A stretch of DNA of 64,000 nucleotides from Dipteris shenzhenensis (lineage: Eukaryota; Polypodiophyta; Polypodiopsida; Gleicheniales): assembly GCA_047967505.1 (NCBI GenBank), contig CM106541.1, one strand, 5' to 3'. The notes under the pieces are model-generated. The model saw only the letters and a list, made by a program, of their open reading frames with translations. It ran no database searches and was not told the origin of the DNA. The first letter of the stretch is position 1; each line of letters starts with the position of its first letter. Shown here piece by piece: positions 57,030 through 64,000 of this stretch. A program made the translations under genes and the position numbers.

Positions 57030-57284
57030 CTATCATTTATGTCACCGCCTATGTTAGTTGTACTCGTGGTGTAGTTAGACTACCACGTATGTTTTTGGTT
57101 TGGGTTCACATATGAACCACGTATTCTAGGTTTTGACATATAGGGTATTTCCCTCTGCTATTGTGTTGTTGTTGTGTGCAAAAGTGAAGAAAGGCTTCAC
57201 CCTCCAACCTTGTGTCCTCTCTCTTTTGTGTGTTGTGAAGAAAGTTGAACTTGAGTCTCCTATCTCTCTCCCTTATTCTTTACA
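56987..57284 (+). repeat. Co1 3' LTR
   Basis: Same 298-bp length and ends as the 5' LTR. It contains the gag-pol stop codon at 57027-57029. Confidence 0.95.
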
Positions 57285-57530
57285 GCCCCTTCCCATAAGG
57301 GCCACCTCCTCAATATGGCCGTCCTCTAGCATGAGAGTGGACTGGAGCCAGTCCCTGATGGCTGATCTGGAGGGGGAATGTCCAATGACTCTGCCATAAA
57401 CAGAGGTAAGGGCAAAGTCATTGGCAACCTCCTGAACCCAAGATGATTGTTGCTCTATCAGGATGACGCGGTAGGCATCTAGAGAGGGAGGGTCTGACTG
57501 GGCCTCCGGTTTCGGGCAGGGAGCCGCCAT
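57285..57530 (-). pseudogene. LINE ORF1 start and DUF4283 domain, first half
   Basis: Reading leftward from an ATG near 57530: MAAPCPKPEAQSDPPSLDAY, VANDFALTSVYGRVIGHSPS and RSAIRDWLQSTLMLEDGHIE, the N-terminal half of the DUF4283 domain of LINE ORF1. It is broken by Co1 at 57284 and resumes at 51842. The plus-oriented body of a LINE (46466-51610) lacks exactly this part. Confidence 0.78.
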
Positions 57531-58375
57531 ATGGCCAAGACAAATTGCGAGGCTTCCGATGAGGAAGAGGCTGCCACCCAAAAAAAAGGGGGGATAGATG
57601 CGGGAGGGTGGAGCCTGGGTGTGCAGAAGACGGGTGCGGAGGCGAAAAGCGAGAAGGATGGAGGGCGGAGGGCGGAGGAAGCGGGATGGGAGGATAGGAA
57701 GCGGACGTGGTGCGAGGTGGAGGAGTGGGGGCGGAGAGCGGGTGAGGTGAGGAGGAGGCGAGAACAAGAGCAGGGGAGAGGCGGAGCAGGGCGGGAGGAC
57801 AGAAGGGGGGCGGGGTGAAAGGGTGGGGCGGAAGGGGCAGGGTGGAGCGAAGGGCCAGGGGGGGCGAGGGCAGAAGGGCGATAAGGGAAGGCGGGGGTGG
57901 AGCAGAAGGGCGGAGGGGCAGGAGGGGGCGGGGGCGGTAAGGCGAGGGGCGGGGGGGCAAAACGAGAGGTGGGGGGAGCGGAGTGGCGGCGGGGGGGGTG
58001 GAGCGGAGGGGCGAGGGGGGGATGGGACGGAGCGGCGAAGGGGGTGGGCATAGCGAGGGGGGATGGAGTGAGGCGGGGGTGAGGCGAGGTGCGAGGGGTG
58101 AGGGCGGAGAGGCAGCGGAGAGGGGGTGAGGTGGAGGTGCAAGGGGGTGAGCGGAGGTGCGAGGGGGTGAGGTCGGAGGGCAGGGAGTGAGGCGGAGGTG
58201 AGGCGAGGGTTGCGAGGGAGGGCGCGGCGGTAGCGGCGGGTGAGGGGAGGTGAGGGCGGAGAGGTAGGGGTGGGAGTGGTCGAGGCGAGGAGGAGGGGCT
58301 AAGGGAGGTAGAGGTGCGGGAGGGGAGGGGGAGGCTCGCAGGAGGAGCTTCTTGAGAGGAATGATATTCGGCATG
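57531..58375 (-). repeat. G/C-rich low-complexity stretch upstream of LINE ORF1
   Basis: Very G-rich on the plus strand, with irregular GGAGGTGAGGCGAGGG-type units, hence long Pro-rich frames on the minus strand in all phases. Likely LINE 5' UTR plus minisatellite. The long Pro-rich open frames are not considered genes. Confidence 0.7.
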
Positions 58376-58381
58376 ATCTTT

Positions 58382-59719
58382 ATTCTAGAAGATGACTTAC
58401 TAGGTGCCACACTATTTCAAATAGATGTTCCAGAGAGGTGTGGAGATATCATTGGGTACTTGATGGCAGGAAGACCACCCCCTTAAATGAAAGTAGTCGA
58501 TGCCAAAAAATTGATTCTAAAGGCTACACCCTATCAACTCATTGCAAGACAATTATATAAGATGGGCAAGGACCACATATTAAGAAGATGTGTAATGCCT
58601 CATGAGATCATGCCAATCCTGAGTGAAGTCCATGAAGGCATTGCAGGAGGACACTTCCAAGGGGAAGCCACAGCAAGAAAAGTTCTTCTCGCAGGCTACT
58701 GGTGGCCAACAATGTGGATAGATGTCTATGAATATGTAAAAGGCTATGATGTATGCCAATAGACTACTAAACCACAACACAAAGACTTCAATCTGCTAAC
58801 AACAGTTGTTGCACAAAAACCATTTGAAAAATGGGGGATTGACTATGTGGCTCCCATATATCTAGTAGCAAAAGGAACACATGCACACTACATCATTGTG
58901 GCCACTGATTACTTTACAAAATGGGTTGAAGCGAAAGCAGTCAGAAAGGTAGAGGCCATAAGCACAACAAGATTCTTATACAAGAATGTGATCATTAGAT
59001 TTGGATGCCCCATTGAAATTGTGTCAGATAGAGGCACACACTTTGTCAATGAGGTAATTAAGGAACTCTTGTCTAGCTGCATGGTAATCCATAGAAAAAT
59101 CACACCCTACTACCCCAAAGGGAATGGACAGGCAGAATCCACCAACAAAATAATATGTATTATCCTCACCAAGGTAGTAGAACCACAATGTTCTGATTGG
59201 GCAAAGAAACTAAATGCTCCCTTATGGGCATACAGAACCACATTCAAGGTCAGTACAGGGAACACACATTTTCAATTGGTGTACAGCCTTGAAGCTATGG
59301 TCCCACTCAAATTTGTAATACCAAGTCTACGCATCATAGTACAGGAATGCATGGGAGACCATGAATCCTTGAAAGAAAGGCTCTATCAGTTGGAGAAGCA
59401 TACATAGATAAGACTAGTCGCTCACCATGCCATGACAATAGAAAAACACAGAAGAAAGGCATGGTTTGATAGAAACCTTAAAGCTAAAGACATCAAGGAA
59501 GGTGACCTAGTCCTGTTATACAATGCCAACATACACAAGGGGAAACTGAAGTATCTAGGTCAAGGACCATACCAAGTTAAAGATGAATCCCATTGGAGCT
59601 ATGCTACTAGAAACATTGGATGGAGTCCAATTTAAGACAACAATAAATGGGAGCTGATTGAAGTGCTACCACATCAACATGCAAGCCATCCCCAACAAAA
59701 ACAAAGATTTGGGAAATGA
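58382..59719 (+). pseudogene. Gy4 right part: integrase
   Basis: The segment before the integrase zinc finger reads ILEDDLLGATLFQID, then LYKMGKDHILRRCV and GHFQGEATARKVLLAGYWWP with an H2C2 finger (58490-58760). After a TAG at 58761 the core follows: KWGIDYVAP (first Asp), IIVATDYFTKWVEAKAV, EIVSDRGTHFVNE (second Asp) and YYPKGNGQAESTNK (Glu), open to 59407. The C-terminal module (59432-59719) has KAKDIKEGDLVLLYN and ETLDGVQFKTTINGS-like sequence with frame changes. No chromodomain. RT and RNase H of this element are missing between 45961 and 58382. Confidence 0.82.
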
Positions 59720-60076
59720 AGTCTTCCTTAGTTAGGATTAGATTGTATCATGAGCACTCACTTGCATATGTATGTCTTTGCACATAAAGGTAGCATCAAT
59801 CGATTTTACCTACGGCTCAGAAGTGATGACTGAGTTCTAGCTGCCCTATGAAAATCCCATCAAAAAAACATATAGTTACTCCCTACCTAGCTACTAGTAC
59901 ATGTGCACTCACATGCTTTTGCTTAGACACATAGATGATTGCATGAATTATTGTACCACACACTTTCATTCCACACTCTCAAAGCATGTATAAAAATAAG
60001 ATCTCTCTCTCTCTCACACACACACACAAAGGTCATAATGGCATGCCAATCAATCTAATGATCAATGGTACACTAC
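59720..60076 (+). other. Spacer between Gy4 integrase and extra ORF
   Basis: No gene. A short (TC)n(AC)n microsatellite lies at 60003-60028. Confidence 0.6.
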
Positions 60077-61293
60077 ATGCACATGGATGCAGGTTCAGAA
60101 AAGATGTCACCACTAAAGAGGATCTGTAGAAAAAGCCCACCGCCTCAACCACATGACCCCCTCTCGAGTTTGCAGCCATCTACATCCTCTCAACCACGAC
60201 GACCACATGAATTCATGGTCTAGAGTGATAGCTCCAAAGAGGATTTAGTGCATGACCAAGTAGAACAAATGCCACCCCAGTTCCCACCGGCCTACAAAGC
60301 CATTGACGGGGCCCAGTCACTAGAACTTGTCTGGCCACCCACATCGACTTATGCTCTTTCCCAAAACCAACATCTTACTTATAGCAACGGGGTCTAGACA
60401 GTTTGGATGAGAGCTTGAAATCCTTAGGGGACAGTTCTACCATGACCACATACATCAAGGACTTTCTCCATTCTTACTACTCCATCAATGCAAAGGTTGG
60501 CAAGTACGGTACAATCACTGTACAGTAGAGCCCACTCAACATTATCCTCGACGATACAGTCATTCAACGGGCTTTCTCACTACCAAAACAAGGTGGCAAA
60601 TACCCTAAACAGCCTGTTGATGCAAAGTTTATTGAAGTATAGTCTCTCCTCACCAAGGGCACACTGATCCATAGAGACGGCATATTGGTTCACACAATCC
60701 TTGACCTTCGCCTCAAGGAAGTAGCACAACTCCTATCCACAATCTTGGGGGTTAAGTACAACAAAAATCGCTCCCTTCCACTCCACACATTTGTTTGGTT
60801 GAGTAGGAAGCTAAAACAAGACTGGGTCCAGTACTTCATCATCTTCTTTACAAAGAAACTCGATGGTTCTTCAAGCTGAAAATGTAAAATTCCACACTTA
60901 TTGGCTATAATCATCACAAAAGGACTACAAGAAAGAGAATTTTCTCTACCCCAGTCACCAAAACCAACTGAGGAGTTGGACATACCCTTCTCACTAGTAT
61001 GGGAGCCATCACCAACTTCTCCTACTATCATATCGATAAGTGTAGATGCCTTAGCAAAAATACCTATTTTGGAGGTCAGGATTGCAGAATTGCCCCATGA
61101 GATGCTATAGCTCAGTGCACAATTGAAACCAATATGCCTCAACCAACAACAGCAACCAGAGCTCAAGACAAGATCAACACCTAAACCTGAGGAAAGATCG
61201 GCACCAGAGCTTGAGGCTACATTAGCACTCGAACCGCCCATTGATGCCATGCCAGTCAATGAGCCACAAGGGGAGCTAGTGCCCGATAAATAG
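60077..61293 (+). pseudogene. Extra ORF downstream of Gy4 integrase
   Basis: About 400 codons readable with a few stops and one frame change near 60390. Recognisable order: Ser/Pro-rich N-terminus (MDAGSEKMSPLKRICRKSP), a folded-looking middle (TVIQRAFSLPKQGGKYPKQP, LLTKGTLIHRDGIL, LLSTILGVKYNKNRSLPLHT, WVQYFIIFFTKKLDG), and an acidic Pro/Glu-rich C-terminus. The middle resembles in pattern the extra proteins of Athila/Tat elements, some of which carry a putative plant transposon protein domain; this is a pattern judgement. No signal peptide or membrane span indicates an envelope. Confidence 0.5.
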
Positions 61294-61299
61294 TATGAC

Positions 61300-62929
61300 T
61301 ATTGTACACAAGTGTTGACTCTATGCCAACATGGACTTATGTAGGTTGGAATGATTTCACAATATAATTTGCACTCATTCATCCCCATTATTGGACATCA
61401 AAGAAGGATGCTCTGCCAATATAAACATCTCTTGTAGCGCAACTCTATTATTGTAGCACAACATCTCTCCTATTATAGTGCAACATCTCTCTTCATATGC
61501 ATGGATTGTTCTTAAATATTATCAAGAATTGTGCCATCACTATTTGTTTTAGCAATGACGGTTGTGCCTTCCTTGATGTCATTTTGATTTTGCACAATCT
61601 CTTCATCACTTAGCCCAAGCAAGCATCTAAACATTGACATGGTGGGTCTCCTATGGCACTTTCCATCCTTTGAATAATTTCTTATGATGTAATATTTAGG
61701 GAAGAAGATCTAGCCATTATAAATGTCATCGCTTCTAATAATCATATGCACATTTGCTGTGGAAAAGCTGCGACACAATGTTACCTTGTCAGTGTCACAA
61801 TAAAAGCCTATAAAATATTTTAAGGCATAAGACTTCAAGAATTTAGGCAATTCAATAGTGGAAAGAAATGTTTCATAATGGAATTTCATACATACATCAC
61901 AGTTCTTGTGATGTGGATGTCCTTTTGCAAGCCCATGCTATGTTTTTTTAAAATACATAAAGAGCACCATTGCCCCCTCATCTACTTTAGTATGTTGATG
62001 TATGGGGATTTTCTCAATATATTTTGAGACTCTAGTTTCTCCATATTTGATATTTCAACACAAAAACGTGCCAAACAATTTGCCACAATCCTAGCTTGGT
62101 TGGTGTGGTAGCACCTCTTTCTTTGTGCAATACTATTATCATCATCGGAAGTGAATATGTTAGTAGAATATATTGATTTCTACCCAAATCGTATCCAACT
62201 GTGGTCCACACTCTTTTGGGCATTGTGTTGAGTCTACTTTGGTATTCCAAGCATTTGTCTCAAGTGTGCATGCTTCTTTGCACTCCATGTCCAAAAGCAT
62301 GTCCTAACCTTGCAACTCCTCCTCCCCTCACCTCCAACCTTGCAACCCATCCTCTCCCTCTCCTCCTCCCTCCTCCTTCCTCCTCCTCCTCCTCCTCTCT
62401 CCTCCTCCTCCCTCCTTTGTCTTCTTTCCCCCATGCTCTTACACCTTCTTTCTCTCCCACTCCTATGCTCCCCCTAAACCCTTTGTTCCTCAACCCTTAA
62501 ACTCCATGATCTATGAGGGAGATGAGTTCTCCACCATGTACTCTACTTTGAACCTTGGATACTCCTTCTAACTCTGGACTCCTTCTGAACCTTGGAGCCT
62601 CCCTCTCTTTAAACCATGGAACCTCCTTCTAAACCCTGGAACCTCCTTCTAACCCTTAAACTCCTCCCAAACCCTACAACCCCCCAATGAAGGTGAAAGC
62701 CTTCATTACCTCAATCATGATGATACACGTTCCTTTTACACATGCATGCACTTTGTTTGCTTACCACACTTAAGCCTACATCTCTCACTGAAACATGACT
62801 CGAGGTCCTAAGCTACACATATACTATAAGCAACAACCCCACTATATCTATAGGTGAGAAAAAGCCTCATAACACTGCATACTAAGAGAACCCAGCTCTT
62901 CCTACAAAAGAAGTAGGAAAGAGCCAACA
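61300..62929 (+). repeat. Possible long LTR ending before a Tat/Athila-type PBS
   Basis: The right end (GAGCCAACA at 62921-62929) is defined only by the PBS-like site after it; the left end is a guess from the end of the Gy4 extra ORF. It holds an antisense coding remnant (61500-62050), a pyrimidine-rich stretch (62312-62480) and tandem CTCCTTCTAAACC(C/T)TGGA-like units at 62560-62660. Confidence 0.35.
61500..62050 (-). pseudogene. Unidentified coding remnant, antisense to Gy4
   Basis: A minus-strand frame of about 180 codons with few stops. It includes GETRVSKYIEKIPIHQHTKV, GHPHHKNCDVCMKFHYETFL, KSYALKYFIGFYCDTDKVTL and MSMFRCLLGLSDEEIVQNQN. Upstream on the minus strand, 62032-62250 is open in another frame. 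No family is recognised. Composition and length argue for a degraded real protein; it may be a captured host gene piece or an unfamiliar transposon protein. Confidence 0.4.
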
Positions 62930-62931
62930 TT

Positions 62932-62949
62932 TGGTGCCACTACCGGGGA
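62932..62949 (+). promoter_or_regulatory. Tat/Athila-type primer-binding site
   Basis: TGGTGCCACTACCGGGGA resembles the TGGCGCCGTTGCCGGGGA primer-binding site of Tat/Athila gypsy elements, two bases after a CAACA LTR-like end. It marks the start of another element's interior. 62950-63595 holds only leader-like sequence with no gene. Confidence 0.6.
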
Positions 62950-63595
62950 GACTAGCATCTCAAGTAAGAGTAAACATACGTAGGTATGTGTACAAAACAA
63001 ACTACTTTGAACTTTCATGAAAATAACACTCAAGGGCAAGGAGAGTAAATTTTTTTCTATTTCTAGCCAAACATATCAACCCCAAGCATCAACCTTGGGT
63101 GTTTACCTTTAAGAAATTTTCTTTATTTCTTAAATATAAGCCACTTAATAAACAATCAGGCTAGATAGTGGACACGAATGCATAGAGCTTGCAATTTTGA
63201 TCATTTCACCTTTTTATAGAAGAGCAAACCGAGCTATCCATAACAAGTTACGGCTCTGGAAGGGTTTAGGGTCTAACCCTAAACCTAAACTCATTACCTA
63301 TAAAAACCCACTCCACCCCCTCATTCTTCATCTTTCACATTGTGCCTCCATCCTCCTCTTCATTCCGAGCCCTACGCAAGACATTCCTCCCTCTCCATCG
63401 ACCACCACCTTACTCCCATCCTCACATTGTAAATGACTTCAAGCCCATCTCGTAGCGATAACCTAGCCATCCACCCACTGTCCATTGTTCTTCAACATTT
63501 CGGTTACATCGAGAAAGACTTGGAGAGCGCTCACGTGATCACCTCTTCCTCCCTTTGGATTTCTGTGTGTCAAGTTTTTTTCTCTTCTTTTTTCC

Positions 63596-63890
63596 CACCG
63601 ACTTGTTAGCAGGAGATGCGGTTGGTACACCGCCCATGAATAATAGCTGGATGACAGCTATCCTTATCGACACTAGTTCGTGGCTCAGTTAGTATGCCAC
63701 CTTAGTTAGTTGAGTTTGGTTTGAGACCCACATATAGGGTTCTTCTATTTCTTTGTACTTGAGTTCTTTTGGCTTTCACAACTAAGAAGAGGAAAACTAT
63801 TTTCAGCCTCCACCTTTGTGTGTATTCCCCCATTGTGATTGTGAGAAAGCCTCAAGTGAGACTCCTTCCCTCTCTCCCACAATCTTCACA
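63596..63890 (+). repeat. Co6 5' LTR (Co5 family), 5'-truncated
   Basis: From CACCGACTTGTTAGC to AATCTTCACA this matches the complement of 43353-43650. The first ~50 bases of the LTR, including the TG end, are missing; unrelated T-rich sequence precedes it. Confidence 0.85.
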
Positions 63891-64000
63891 TGGTATCAGA
63901 GCCTTGTTCGTGGTAAGGAGCTCAAGAAAGCAAGCCAAGTTCGTGGTGTCCTGGTAAGAGGACCAGTGTTGCTTTCCTATTTCGAGTTTGGGAGCAAATC
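63891..64000 (+). mobile_element. Co6: start of a copia element running off the window
   Basis: PBS TGGTATCAGAGC at 63891-63902, followed by a leader almost identical to the Co1 and Co5 leaders (GTCCTGGTAAGAGGACCAGT and following). Gag would lie beyond 64000. Confidence 0.9.

Larger units (their letters stand above)
51843..57284 (+). mobile_element. Co1: complete Ty1/copia retrotransposon
   Basis: 5442 bp. The two 298-bp LTRs (51843-52140, 56987-57284) differ at about 4 positions by eye. PBS, one uninterrupted gag-pol frame and PPT are all in place. The exact 5-base target duplication GCCCC lies at 51838-51842 and 57285-57289. It sits inside the minus-strand LINE ORF1. All hallmarks of a potentially autonomous, recently inserted element. 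Confidence 0.97.

Noticed and set aside
57273-58410. Long Pro-rich open frames on the minus strand (up to 330 codons)
   Set aside because: They arise in all phases from G-rich low-complexity DNA. Only the last ~85 codons of one frame (from 57530 leftward) resemble a real protein, DUF4283.

Overview
The window is nuclear DNA of a land plant with a large, repeat-rich genome. The evidence is the mix of families: Ty3/gypsy chromoviruses, Ty1/copia elements with UBN2-type Gag, a plant LINE with a DUF4283 ORF1, hAT/DUF659 transposase remnants, MITEs, and an intron-split fragment of a 4-coumarate:CoA-ligase-like gene. The species cannot be named from sequence alone; the absence of ordinary genes over 64 kb and the nesting depth fit a large-genome plant. 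No tRNA, rRNA, CRISPR array or complete host gene is visible.

Layout. 1-1497: internally deleted chromovirus Gy1 and its presumed 3' LTR region (to 2816). 2817-~9505: chromovirus Gy2 with both LTRs, PBS and PPT, whose Gag looks copia-like. 9513-10290: a CT microsatellite, then an array of ~20-bp-spaced mini-hairpins. 10400-15536 (minus): chromovirus Gy3, split by a young non-autonomous LTR element NA1 (10864-13566) with a CTTCA target duplication and apparently identical LTRs. 15537-18597 (minus): degenerate LTR element NA2. 19253-22500: decayed copia Co2 with a tandem duplication of its integrase. 22538-24688 (minus): related LTR element NA3, abutting a foldback MITE. 25223-26065: a SWIM zinc-finger fragment against a copia 3' end. 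26278-27329: a ~1-kb palindrome. 27941-28600: 4CL-like pseudogene fragment. 28600-35850: AT-rich DNA with a palindromic-motif array, a MITE with an 8-bp TSD, two hAT fragments and long microsatellites.

35850-43701 (minus): copia Co4 nested in copia Co5. 43702-61293: gypsy Gy4 (gag/protease at the left, integrase and an extra 3' ORF at the right), interrupted by a truncated LTR, a rearranged LINE, and inside that LINE an intact copia element Co1 (51843-57284, GCCCC target duplication, one unbroken gag-pol frame). 61300-64000: LTR-like DNA with an unidentified antisense coding remnant, a Tat/Athila-type primer-binding site, and the start of another copia element (Co6).

Nearly all coding sequence is for retrotransposition and most is broken by in-frame stops. 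Co1 is the only element that looks able to make its full polyprotein; NA1 is young but would need proteins in trans. The best candidates for undescribed biology are the periodic hairpin array at 10012-10290, the 1-kb palindrome, the chromovirus with copia-like Gag, the LINE split into opposite orientations, and the extra ORF of Gy4. None amounts to a demonstrated new system.
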